Of a stretch of DNA of 34,405 bases, positions 1 to 8,886 are shown one piece after another; within the stretch, counting starts at the first letter, position 1; each line of letters starts with the position of its first letter. A model generated the notes under the pieces. The model did not search any database and was not told the origin of the DNA. It saw only the letters and a program-made list of their open reading frames with translations. Both the position numbers and the translations under genes were made by a program. Origin of the DNA: Candidatus Moraniibacteriota bacterium (lineage in GTDB: Bacteria > Patescibacteriota > Minisyncoccia > JAHIHE01 > DAOVOJ01); assembly GCA_030629775.1 (NCBI GenBank), contig DAOVOJ010000004.1:1-34405 (forward strand), given 5' to 3'.

Positions 1-1
1 C

Positions 2-67
2 CACACGCAATGGATCTTAATAGGATTATTTCCAATTGTTGTTTATTTGTTTTTTACAAAAAAATAA
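2..67 (+). CDS. 3' end of a truncated upstream gene, possible membrane protein C-terminus (..HTQWILIGLFPIVVYLFFTKK*)
   Basis: Open frame from window start to TAA at 65-67; hydrophobic C-terminal helix with basic tail. Confidence 0.35.
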   Translation, partial: HTQWILIGLFPIVVYLFFTKK

Positions 68-68
68 A

Positions 69-91
69 AGCATTGTCTGTAAAACAATGCT
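69..91 (-). terminator. Hairpin AGCATTGT..ACAATGCT, T-rich tail on the minus strand
   Basis: 8-bp perfect stem; minus-strand reading gives AGCATTGTTTTACAGACAATGCTTTTATTTTTTT after ORF 90..368. Confidence 0.55.
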
Positions 92-368
92 ATGAACGAA
101 ACTCTATCCAATGAATACTGGATAGTTTTACTTCGATCAGTTCTCTTATTATTTTCGCTGGCACCTTTTTACTTGGGGGATAAATATAACAGCAAAAACC
201 TCTTTCTGTTTTTTCTTTTCTCCCGATAAAACGCGGCAACACATTTCCTTTTGGAACTTGTCTTACGACAATGACAATTTTCATTGCCCCTTTTATTTTG
301 TTTGTTAGATCTTTTCTTGCTTTTCTTCTTACTTGAGATGAATACAATACATCCACATTGTAAGTCAT
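90..368 (-). CDS. Hypothetical basic protein, 92 aa
   Basis: ORF with terminator-like hairpin at its 3' end; no family recognised. Confidence 0.5.
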   Translation of the reverse strand: MTYNVDVLYSSQVRRKARKDLTNKIKGAMKIVIVVRQVPKGNVLPRFIGRKEKTERGFCCYIYPPSKKVPAKIIRELIEVKLSSIHWIEFRS

Positions 369-470
369 TACAGTTCCTCCTTTATCGTTTTAATAATAAA
401 ATCCTAATACATAATAATAAAAATGTCAACGCCTAAATTTTTTAAACTAGCCTTGAAATTTAAAATGTGT

Positions 471-476
471 TATAAT
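471..476 (+). promoter_or_regulatory. Extended -10 promoter (TGTGTTATAAT)
   Basis: TGnTATAAT about 30 nt upstream of the histidine kinase ATG. Confidence 0.45.
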
Positions 477-506
477 TTAAATATTGAAAAATGAAAATAA
501 AAAATT

Positions 507-1451
507 ATGAAAAATTTTTTGGATCAATTAAATTTTGTTAAAAAATGCCGGGAATATCATCTGGGACTTTGGCAATGTCCCAGTTTTTTATTTATAATAA
601 TGGGAACAATGAATGTAGTGGCGATGCTAAGCACCTATATGATCGCTAAAAGATATGACAATCCGGAAATTGTTATTATCAGCGTTTCCGGGGTAAGCAT
701 CATTATTTTTGTAATCGGCTCCTCCATTATTAAGGGAGTAGAGCAAGTAGCTAGGGCTAGTATGATGAAATCGGAGTTTGTTTCAATTGTTTCTCATCAG
801 CTTAAATCTCCTTTAACGGGAATGAGATGGTCGCTGGAATTGTTGAGAGGAGAAAAAATAGGCGAACTTAACGACAAACAAAGCGATTATCTTAAATCCG
901 CTTATGAAAATGTGTCAAGAATGGTTAGGCTGGTAAATGATCTGCTTGATGTTTCAAGAATTGAAAACGAAGGGATAAAAATGATCCCTCAAAAAATTTC
1001 TTTTGACAAGACAGTAAAAGATGTTGTCAAAGAGCTGGAATTTTTTGCTAAAGCCAATAACACGCAAATAAAATTTAAATCAGAGGATAATATTCCCAAG
1101 GTTTACGTTGATCCGATAAGGGCAAGAATGGTTGTTCAAAACTTGATTGATAATGCCATTAAATATTCAAGTATGAAGGGAAATGTAGAGATAGAGTTGC
1201 TTAAAAAAGGCAGTTTTGTTTGTTGCCAGGTCCACGATTCCGGAGTCGGAATTCCCGAAAAGGAACAAAAAAAGGTTTTCAATAAATTTTTCAGAAGCAA
1301 TAATGTAACCAAAAAACAAACAGTTGGCACCGGTCTCGGACTTTATATCGCCAAGGCGATAATAGAAAGTTCGGGAGGAAAAATAGGGTTTACTTCGGAA
1401 GAAGGAAAGGGAAGCGTTTTTTGGTTCAGCTTGCCAATCGCGTCTAAATAA
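507..1451 (+). CDS. Membrane sensor histidine kinase (HisKA + HATPase_c)
   Basis: Two N-terminal TM segments; H-box FVSIVSHQLKSPLTGMRWSLELL; N-box NLIDNAIKYSS; G1 DSGVGIPEKEQKKVFNKFFR; G2 GTGLGLYIAKAIIESSGG. Confidence 0.93.
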   Translation: MKNFLDQLNFVKKCREYHLGLWQCPSFLFIIMGTMNVVAMLSTYMIAKRYDNPEIVIISVSGVSIIIFVIGSSIIKGVEQVARASMMKSEFVSIVSHQLKSPLTGMRWSLELLRGEKIGELNDKQSDYLKSAYENVSRMVRLVNDLLDVSRIENEGIKMIPQKISFDKTVKDVVKELEFFAKANNTQIKFKSEDNIPKVYVDPIRARMVVQNLIDNAIKYSSMKGNVEIELLKKGSFVCCQVHDSGVGIPEKEQKKVFNKFFRSNNVTKKQTVGTGLGLYIAKAIIESSGGKIGFTSEEGKGSVFWFSLPIASK

Positions 1452-1516
1452 TATCTGCTAACTATTCCTCTCTCAAAAGAGGAGCTATAAGAAATTTTTA
1501 TTTTTAATTTAAACTT

Positions 1517-1897
1517 ATGGAAGAAAATAAACAAAAAATTCTCATCGTTGAAGATGAAGCAACTTTACAAAAGACTCTTCAGGAGGTTTTAACAGCCGAA
1601 GGATACAGCGCTTTAAGCGCTCTTGACGGACAGAGAGGATTTGAAATAGCTAAAGAAGAAATTCCCGATCTGATTTTGCTGGATATTATCCTGCCCAAAA
1701 TGGACGGCTTTGAGGTTTTAAAAGCGCTTAAAGACGACGAAACGACAAAGTTTATCCCAGTAATTATTCTGACTAACTTGGGCGACCTCAATGACATTCA
1801 AAAAGCTTTGGATCTGGGCGCGACCACTTATCTTGTTAAGGCCGATTTTTCACTGGAAGATGTCCTTAAAAAAATAAAAGAGATCATGACGTCATAA
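1517..1897 (+). CDS. Stand-alone response regulator receiver protein
   Basis: ILIVEDEATLQKTL; phospho-acceptor region DLILLDIILPKMDGFEVL; PVIILTNLG; conserved K in YLVKADF. Confidence 0.92.
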   Translation: MEENKQKILIVEDEATLQKTLQEVLTAEGYSALSALDGQRGFEIAKEEIPDLILLDIILPKMDGFEVLKALKDDETTKFIPVIILTNLGDLNDIQKALDLGATTYLVKADFSLEDVLKKIKEIMTS

Positions 1898-2091
1898 TAA
1901 CAGAACAATGAATTGTTCATTGAATTTGTTAAAAGTTAAAGTTAAAAGTATTTTGAATTTTAAGTTTTTAATTTAAATACTTTATAGACTTTACGATTTT
2001 ATAGATTTTGACTTTAATAATCCACCCCTAGCCTCTCTCGAGAGGGGAATAATTGATAAAAATTACTAGACTTTAAATAATTAATTTATTT

Positions 2092-3879
2092 ATGCAAGTT
2101 GAAGATCAGCAATTAAAATCATTTTTATTGAATGCCGGTCTAGTTAGTTCTGAGAATTTAAAAAAGGCGTTGAAAGAATCCTCAAAAACAAACAAGAAGC
2201 TAGGGGAAGTTTTAATAGAAAAAAAATTAATTTCTCAGAACGAAATTGACAGGCTAAAAGCCTATATTTTAGGGATTCCTTTTATAGATCTGACAAAAAA
2301 TGACATTCCAAGAGAAATTATTGAAATAATTCCCGAACCAGTTGCCAGAAAATACCAAACGGTTGCTTTCCAGAAAAAAGGCAAAGAGTTAAAAATTGCC
2401 ATGGTTGATCCGGGCGATCTTCAAATTTTGGATTTTATCAGCAAAAAAACCGGCTTTAAAATTGTTCCCTGCTTGACTACCAAAGAAAGCGTTAAGTATG
2501 TTCTGAAACAATATCAAAAAAGTTTGGAGGCGGAATTCGGCGATATTATTCAGGATAAAGAAATAGAAGCAGAAATTTTAACGGAAAAAGGAAGCAAGGC
2601 GGCCGCTGTTTCAAAAGAAGAGGATTTAGATTTAAAAAAAGTAGCCGAGGATCTGCCTGTCATTAAGATCGTTGATACTTTATTAAAGCACGCCATTGTT
2701 GAAGGAGCAAGCGATGTTCATATTGAACCGGAAGAAAAAGATGTGGTAGTCAGATACAGAATTGACGGGATTCTCCATGACGCGATGACTTTGCCGTTAA
2801 AAGTTCTGCCGGGAATCGTAGCGAGGATAAAAATTCTGGCCAATCTAAAAATTGACGAGCATCGCCTGCCTCAGGACGGGCGGTTTAAGATTAAAACTCT
2901 GGATTATAAGGTAGCTTTTCGAGTATCGGTGCTGCCGGTTTTTGATGGTGAAAAAATTGTCATGCGGCTTTTAGACGAATCATCCAAAAGCCTGACTTTG
3001 GAGCAGATAGGATTTTCAGGAAGAGATTTGAAAGTTATTAAAAATTCCATTAAAAAACCAAACGGAATGATTTTAGTAACCGGTCCTACCGGCTCGGGAA
3101 AAACCACTACTCTTTATACCATTTTATTTATTTTAAATACTCCTGAAGTTAATGTTAGCACGCTTGAAGATCCGGTTGAATATAGAATGCCCCGAATAAA
3201 TCAAACTCAGATTAACCCTAAAATAGGCTTGACTTTCGCTTCGGGCCTGCGAACTCTTTTAAGACAGGACCCGGATGTTATTATGGTAGGAGAAATTAGA
3301 GACCATGAAACGGCCGAGATGGCAATTCATTCCGCCTTGACCGGCCACCTTGTTCTTTCCACTTTGCACACTAATAGCGCGGCTGGAACGCTTCCGCGGT
3401 TGTTGGAAATGGGAATTGAGCCTTTTTTACTGGCTTCAACCACTAATGTTATCATTGCCCAGCGGCTGGTTAGAAAAATTTGTCCTGATTGCAAGAAAAG
3501 TTATCAGCTTGACGCGGCGGCGTTAGAAAAATTATCCGAACAATACGATCTTGAAGCGATTATGAAAGTCTTGAAAAAAAGAAAAATTGTTAAAGATTCA
3601 GATAAAACATATAAAGAAGATTGGCTTGAACTGAAATTTTTTAAAGGAGAAGGATGCAGCCATTGCCACAATAGAGGATATAAAGGAAGAATCGGGATTT
3701 TTGAAGTGATGGAAATAACCGATAAAGTAAAAACACTGCTTAGCAAAAACGCTGAAACAGCATTGCTGGAAAAAAAGGCCATTGAAGAAGGAATGATAAC
3801 TATTATGCAGGACGGTTTCGCCAAGGCTGTCCAGGGAATTACGACTATTGAAGAGGTAATAAGAGTGACGAAAGAATAG
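2092..3879 (+). CDS. pilB: Type IV pilus assembly ATPase PilB (GspE family)
   Basis: N-terminal MshEN-like domain; Walker A GPTGSGKTTTLY; EDPVEYR; DPDVIMVGEIRDHETAEMAIHSALTGHLVLSTLHTNSA; CPDC/CSHC zinc site. Confidence 0.96.
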   Translation: MQVEDQQLKSFLLNAGLVSSENLKKALKESSKTNKKLGEVLIEKKLISQNEIDRLKAYILGIPFIDLTKNDIPREIIEIIPEPVARKYQTVAFQKKGKELKIAMVDPGDLQILDFISKKTGFKIVPCLTTKESVKYVLKQYQKSLEAEFGDIIQDKEIEAEILTEKGSKAAAVSKEEDLDLKKVAEDLPVIKIVDTLLKHAIVEGASDVHIEPEEKDVVVRYRIDGILHDAMTLPLKVLPGIVARIKILANLKIDEHRLPQDGRFKIKTLDYKVAFRVSVLPVFDGEKIVMRLLDESSKSLTLEQIGFSGRDLKVIKNSIKKPNGMILVTGPTGSGKTTTLYTILFILNTPEVNVSTLEDPVEYRMPRINQTQINPKIGLTFASGLRTLLRQDPDVIMVGEIRDHETAEMAIHSALTGHLVLSTLHTNSAAGTLPRLLEMGIEPFLLASTTNVIIAQRLVRKICPDCKKSYQLDAAALEKLSEQYDLEAIMKVLKKRKIVKDSDKTYKEDWLELKFFKGEGCSHCHNRGYKGRIGIFEVMEITDKVKTLLSKNAETALLEKKAIEEGMITIMQDGFAKAVQGITTIEEVIRVTKE

Positions 3880-4161
3880 TGTTATTTGTTATGTGAGAAT
3901 TACATGTTTCTAACAGCTCCCCTCCTGAGAGGGAGGTTAGGGGTGGGTTAATTTAATACCAAATATCAAATTCTATAATGATAAAATAATTTGATATTTT
4001 AACTTTAATATTCACTTGATATTTGACATTTGGTATTTGATATTTAAATGAATTAAAATACATCTCTTTTAGAAATCCTCCTAGCCCTCTTTCGCAAAGA
4101 GGGAATAATCAGCAAAAATCATCAGCCTCTATTTAATACAATAATTTAACAAGTTGCTTTT

Positions 4162-5319
4162 ATGAATAACAATGATCTTTCAGAGCTTTTAGGCGGCGGG
4201 GAATATGAGACTTTTAAGCCTTCCAAAAAAGAAAAGGAGCCTAAAGGCTCTGTCAATATTAAGTTGCCGAAATTTTTAAGGAGAGTGAGTCTGGTTGAAA
4301 AGATGCTTTTCGCGCGCCATTTATCGGTAATGATGAAAGCGGGACTTTCCTTTTCCCGATCGCTAAAAACCATTTCTCAACAGACTAAAAATCAATATTT
4401 TGCCGAGGTTATCAGTCAGATTGAAAAAGACATTAAAAAAGGCAAGTCTCTGGCGGACAGTTTAGAAAAACATCCGAAAGTTTTCAACGAATTGTTTGTT
4501 AATATGGTTCGGGTGGGAGAAACGGGAGGAAATTTAGAAGAAATTCTGGAAAATCTGGCTGAACAGATGAAAAAAGACCATGAAATAATTTCTAAAGTTC
4601 GCGGAGCGATGGTTTATCCGGCGGTTATCGTTCTTGCTATGATCATCATCGGAGTCTTGATGATGATATTTGTCATTCCGACTCTGTTGGCAACTTTTCA
4701 AGATCTGGAAGTTGAACTTCCTTTTACGACTCAAATGATCATTTTTATAAGCGACGCTTTTCAAAATCATGGACTCGTTGTTTTGGGAGTTATGATTATT
4801 TTAACCTGGCTATTCATGGCAATTCATAAAACAGCTAAAGGAAAAAAGTGTTTTGATTTTTCATTATTACACTTGCCGATATTCGGAACTATAATTAAAA
4901 AGGTAAATTTGGCCAGATTTACCAGAACTTTAAGCTCGCTGATAGAAAGCGGAATTTCCATTAATAAAGCTCTCAATATTATTTCCAGGACGCTAGGCAA
5001 TACTTATTATAAAGAGTCTTTAAAAGAGGCAACCAAAGATATTCAAAAAGGAATAGACTTAAGCAAAATTATCAAACGATATGAAAATCTTTATCCCGCC
5101 TTGGTGGTTAATATGATTGAGGTAGGGGAAGAAACGGGAACACTGGAAGGGACATTAAAGCAAATCGCCGAGTTTTACGAGGAAGAGGTTGATCAAGTTA
5201 CCGCCAACCTTTCTTCAATTATTGAACCGATTCTAATGATGGTTATCGGCGCGGCGGTAGGATTTTTTGCCGTTTCTATGATTCAGCCAATGTACTCGCT
5301 AATGGAAGGAATAGCGTAA
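4162..5319 (+). CDS. pilC: Type IV pilus inner membrane platform protein PilC (GspF family)
   Basis: Two GspF repeats: FARHLSVMMKAGLSFSRSLKTI and FTRTLSSLIESGISINKALNII; MVRVGETGGNLEEIL and MIEVGEETGTLEGTL. Confidence 0.95.
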   Translation: MNNNDLSELLGGGEYETFKPSKKEKEPKGSVNIKLPKFLRRVSLVEKMLFARHLSVMMKAGLSFSRSLKTISQQTKNQYFAEVISQIEKDIKKGKSLADSLEKHPKVFNELFVNMVRVGETGGNLEEILENLAEQMKKDHEIISKVRGAMVYPAVIVLAMIIIGVLMMIFVIPTLLATFQDLEVELPFTTQMIIFISDAFQNHGLVVLGVMIILTWLFMAIHKTAKGKKCFDFSLLHLPIFGTIIKKVNLARFTRTLSSLIESGISINKALNIISRTLGNTYYKESLKEATKDIQKGIDLSKIIKRYENLYPALVVNMIEVGEETGTLEGTLKQIAEFYEEEVDQVTANLSSIIEPILMMVIGAAVGFFAVSMIQPMYSLMEGIA

Positions 5320-5434
5320 TTAGTCTCTTGATTTCCTTATAATTTCCCTCTGGAGAGGGGAGTAATCGGGAAGCTTCTAACAAGGCTATTTTCAAGTTCC
5401 ACATTCCAAGTTTTAAGTTTTAAGTTCTAAACCT

Positions 5435-7702
5435 ATGTTCCAAGTTCCAAGTTCCAAGTTCCAAGAAAAAGGTTTTAGCCTTATTGAAGGCATGGTAAGC
5501 GTGGCAATTTTTTTGATTGTTTCTTTGGCGTTATTTTCATTATTTAGCGTTGCTTTTAATTCCATTAGAAACAACAAAGCAAAAGTGACGGCGAACAGCA
5601 TCGCGCTGGAGGAATTGGAAGTTATTCGCGGAATGGAGTTTGACAATGTTGCCACTACCACCGGCTGGGTGCCGGCGGGACCAATTCTTAGCGAGAAAAA
5701 TATTAACAGAGGCAGTTTTAATTTCACCGTTAAAGTAGATATTACCTTTGTTGACGATCCTTTTGACGGAACAGAAACCAGCTCTCCCGCCGACACTTTC
5801 CCTTTTGATTATAAAAAAGCGCGGGCGCAAGTTATCTGGACAAATCCAATCACAAAAGGTCAGGAGACAGTGGCAATGAGCACTAATATTGTTCCGCCGG
5901 GATTGGAAGGAGGAACCGGTTTGTATATTACCGTTTTTGACGCTTCGGGACAGCCGATAAATGAAGCGAAAGTTGATATAACCAGCGTTGATGAAGGTTA
6001 TACTCTTGACGACGCTTTGACGGATCCAAACGGTAATTTGTGGGTGCCTAACTTAGAACCAAATAATGACTATCACATTATAGCAACCAAAGACGGTTAC
6101 AGCACTGCCCAGACATACGCGATAGACAACGATTCCGCTTCACCAGACTATAATCCTAATCCCACTAAACAGGACGCTATTGTTATTGACGGAGAAGTAA
6201 CCCGAGTCGGATTGGCAATTGATGTTTTGGGAAATCTGAACATTCAAACCGTCAATTATAACAATCCTCAAAATTGGAAAATTAATTCTGATCTTGGGGT
6301 AGACAGCCAAACGGAAGTTGCCGTTGATATTGACAGCGGAGATAATTTATTTCTTGTCTGGCTGGATGATCGAGACGGTCCAGAACGGTTTTACGCCCAA
6401 AAATATAAATATAATTCAGTCGCCGGTTTGTATGAAAAACAGTGGGACCCTGACGCTCAGATTACCGTTGCCAATAATAAGCGAACTCCGAGAATATCGG
6501 TTTTTGGAACAAGCTATTTTTACATTGTCGGAACCGATGATCGAAATGGGAATCAGGACATCTTTTTGGAAAAATATAATTCTTCCACCGGCGGTTCAGA
6601 ATGGAACGATGTTAAGATTAATGTGGACGCCAATAATGACGCTCAAATAAAACCTGACATCGCAATTGATTCAACTGAAAATATTTATACCGTCTGGATG
6701 GACGACCGGAACGGGAACTGGGATATTTATGCCCAGAAGTATGATCCCGACGGAAATAATTTATGGACGGCGGACTTAAAAATTAACAGTGACACCGGAA
6801 TTCATAATCAGAAAAATCCAAAAGCGGTAGTTGACGACGAAGACAATTTTTACATTGCTTGGGAAGATGAGATTAACGGCGACAAAGATATTTATATGGC
6901 TAAGTTTGACGGCGATGGCAGCATTCTTTTTGCCGGAAAAAAAATAAATACCGACACTTCGGGATTAGATCAATATGAACCAAATATCGTTTTTGACGGT
7001 TCAGATTATTTATATCTTTGTTGGAGCGATAAAAGAAATTCCCAGCCGGATATTTACGCCGGAAAATACGATAAAGCGGGAACGCGAATAATAAGCGACA
7101 ATTGGGCGGGAGGAGATGTAAAAATAAACGACGATTCTATGTCTGACGCTTGGAGAACCAAACCAGCAGTCGCTTATTTCAGCGACAGCGCTATTTATTT
7201 TTCATGGCAGGACAACAGAAACGGAAACCCCGATATTTATTCCGCGAAATTTGATTCCAGCGGCAATAAACTTTGGACCTACGACTTGATTATGAACGGC
7301 ACCGCTTCCAATGATCAGGGCGCTCCGGATGTGGTCACCGATTCAATGGGTTACGGAATTACCGTTTGGGAGGACTTCAGAAGCGGGGACGCTGATATTT
7401 ACGCGGCTAGATATAAAGACCTGGGATTTTTTACCAGAACAGGTATACCGATTACGATTACCGGCGCTAAATTAAAAGGAACTTATCCGCCCGACAGTTC
7501 GCCAATCTATAAATACAGCGAAAACTTTACAAGCGACGACGCTGGCAATATCAGCATTGGCGACGGAGCTACCGTGATAGAATGGGACAGTTACAGTTTT
7601 ACCGCCGGCGACGGCCACACGATTATTTCTACCGACCAACCGGAACCGTTATTCATAGCCCCCGGAACAACTGAAAATGTAGTGATCAATGTAGAACCGT
7701 AA
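5435..7702 (+). CDS. Large prepilin-like protein: type IV pilin N-terminus, carboxypeptidase-regulatory-like domain, and seven W-x-D-x-R-N-G-x-x-D-I-Y repeats
   Basis: Prepilin motif EKG^FSLIEGMVSVAIFLIVSLALFSLF; GQPINEAKVDITSVDEGYTLDDALTDPNGNLWVPNL; seven related motifs each ending DIYAxKYD-like. Confidence 0.88.
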   Translation: MFQVPSSKFQEKGFSLIEGMVSVAIFLIVSLALFSLFSVAFNSIRNNKAKVTANSIALEELEVIRGMEFDNVATTTGWVPAGPILSEKNINRGSFNFTVKVDITFVDDPFDGTETSSPADTFPFDYKKARAQVIWTNPITKGQETVAMSTNIVPPGLEGGTGLYITVFDASGQPINEAKVDITSVDEGYTLDDALTDPNGNLWVPNLEPNNDYHIIATKDGYSTAQTYAIDNDSASPDYNPNPTKQDAIVIDGEVTRVGLAIDVLGNLNIQTVNYNNPQNWKINSDLGVDSQTEVAVDIDSGDNLFLVWLDDRDGPERFYAQKYKYNSVAGLYEKQWDPDAQITVANNKRTPRISVFGTSYFYIVGTDDRNGNQDIFLEKYNSSTGGSEWNDVKINVDANNDAQIKPDIAIDSTENIYTVWMDDRNGNWDIYAQKYDPDGNNLWTADLKINSDTGIHNQKNPKAVVDDEDNFYIAWEDEINGDKDIYMAKFDGDGSILFAGKKINTDTSGLDQYEPNIVFDGSDYLYLCWSDKRNSQPDIYAGKYDKAGTRIISDNWAGGDVKINDDSMSDAWRTKPAVAYFSDSAIYFSWQDNRNGNPDIYSAKFDSSGNKLWTYDLIMNGTASNDQGAPDVVTDSMGYGITVWEDFRSGDADIYAARYKDLGFFTRTGIPITITGAKLKGTYPPDSSPIYKYSENFTSDDAGNISIGDGATVIEWDSYSFTAGDGHTIISTDQPEPLFIAPGTTENVVINVEP

Positions 7703-7742
7703 GCGTGTAACGCAAAACGTATAACGTGTAACGTAAGACACA
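7702..7742 (+). repeat. CGTGTAA/CGTATAA heptamer array, left of the S23-type ORF
   Basis: gcgtgtaa cgcaaaa cgtataa cgtgtaa cgtaaga. Confidence 0.8.
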
Positions 7743-7764
7743 CATAGTAAATTATATTAACACT

Positions 7765-8124
7765 ATGAAAGAGCAAAATCAATTTCATAACGAGTTAAAA
7801 AAATTAATGGATGAGTATGTTAATAAGGTTTATGATTATACTAAAAAGTTTCCAAGAGACGAATTGTTTGGAGTAATTTCGCAATTTAGGAGAGCAAGCT
7901 TATCAATAATACTCAATTATATTGAGGGATACGCAAGAGGAAAAAACAAAAGTAAAGTTTTAAAGAATTTTTTAGAAATCTCCTATGGCTCCTTGAAAGA
8001 AAGCAAGTATTTGGTCTATTTTTCTTACAAAAGAAAGTATTTAGATGAAAAAGAATACAGAGAATTAATAAAATTATCCGAAAGAATAGGCGCTATGCTT
8101 TGGGGAACCATAAAAAACATATAA
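7765..8124 (+). CDS. Four-helix-bundle protein, S23 / 23S rRNA intervening-sequence type
   Basis: KKLMDEYVNKVYDYTKKFPRDELFGVISQFRRASLSIILNYIEGYARGKNKSKVLKNFLEISYGSLKESKYLVYFS is typical of this family. Confidence 0.87.
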   Translation: MKEQNQFHNELKKLMDEYVNKVYDYTKKFPRDELFGVISQFRRASLSIILNYIEGYARGKNKSKVLKNFLEISYGSLKESKYLVYFSYKRKYLDEKEYRELIKLSERIGAMLWGTIKNI

Positions 8125-8149
8125 TGCATATTATATTTTTGTTACATAA

Positions 8150-8183
8150 GTATGTTACACGTTACACGACACACGTTACACGA
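8150..8183 (+). repeat. GTTACAC heptamer array running through the ATG of the minor pilin gene
   Basis: atgttacacgttacacgacacacgttacacg, inverted relative to the 7702-7742 array. Confidence 0.85.
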
Positions 8184-8772
8184 TAATGGTTTTACTCTTA
8201 TTGAAATGATAATCACTCTCGCTATCCTTGTTATTATGACGGGAGTGATCGTTACTTTTTTTATTTTTCTTTATCATGAACAGGCGGCTGATATTATCAG
8301 AATTAGACGGATAAATATTGCCAGTCACGCAATTAAAATAATGAGTTCTGAAATTAGAAAAATGAGTCGGGCGGAAGATGGCTCTTATACGATTGAATCG
8401 GCGAGCGGACAAACCTTGATATTTTATTCGGATGTTGATAACGACGGACTGACGGAAAAAATAGAATATTCCTTATCGGGAACAAACTTAGAGAGAAAAA
8501 TAATAGAACCGACCGGCGATCCTTATGAATATACTTCGGCTGAAACAGTAACCGTAACGGCGCGCGATATCAGAAACGGGACTGATCCGATATTTAAATA
8601 TTACGACGAAAGTTACACGGGCAGCGAAGCTTCGCTAGGTGATCCGGTAAATGTTACCGCAATAAAATTAATTGAAATCAGCCTGGACATTAATTCTGAT
8701 AATAATTATCTGACTCAGCCGTTTCACATTGAAACAAAAATCCATCCGAGAAATTTGAAGGAGTTTAATTGA
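8152..8772 (+). CDS. Prepilin-type N-terminal cleavage/methylation protein (PilW/GspJ-like minor pilin)
   Basis: NG^FTLIEMIITLAILVIMTGVIVTFFIFLYHEQ. Confidence 0.87.
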   Translation: MLHVTRHTLHDNGFTLIEMIITLAILVIMTGVIVTFFIFLYHEQAADIIRIRRINIASHAIKIMSSEIRKMSRAEDGSYTIESASGQTLIFYSDVDNDGLTEKIEYSLSGTNLERKIIEPTGDPYEYTSAETVTVTARDIRNGTDPIFKYYDESYTGSEASLGDPVNVTAIKLIEISLDINSDNNYLTQPFHIETKIHPRNLKEFN

Positions 8773-8886
8773 AGCGTATAACGTGTAACGTATATTATAA
8801 ATAATTTAAGTTACACGTTACACGTTTTGCGTTACACGTTACGTATTACACAGTATATAAAAATATGTTACACACTACACGCTACA
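8773..8886 (+). repeat. Inverted CGTGTAAC/GTTACAC arrays running through the ATG of the pilX-like gene
   Basis: gcgtataacgtgtaacgtat ... gttacacgttacacgttttgcgttacacgttacg ... atgttacacactacacgctacac. Confidence 0.85.

Noticed and set aside
5540-5830. Overlapping antisense ORFs inside pilB, pilC, prepilin, ftsA, ftsZ and other genes listed in the ORF track
   Set aside because: All lie within strongly supported CDSs and show no recognisable domains or start signals
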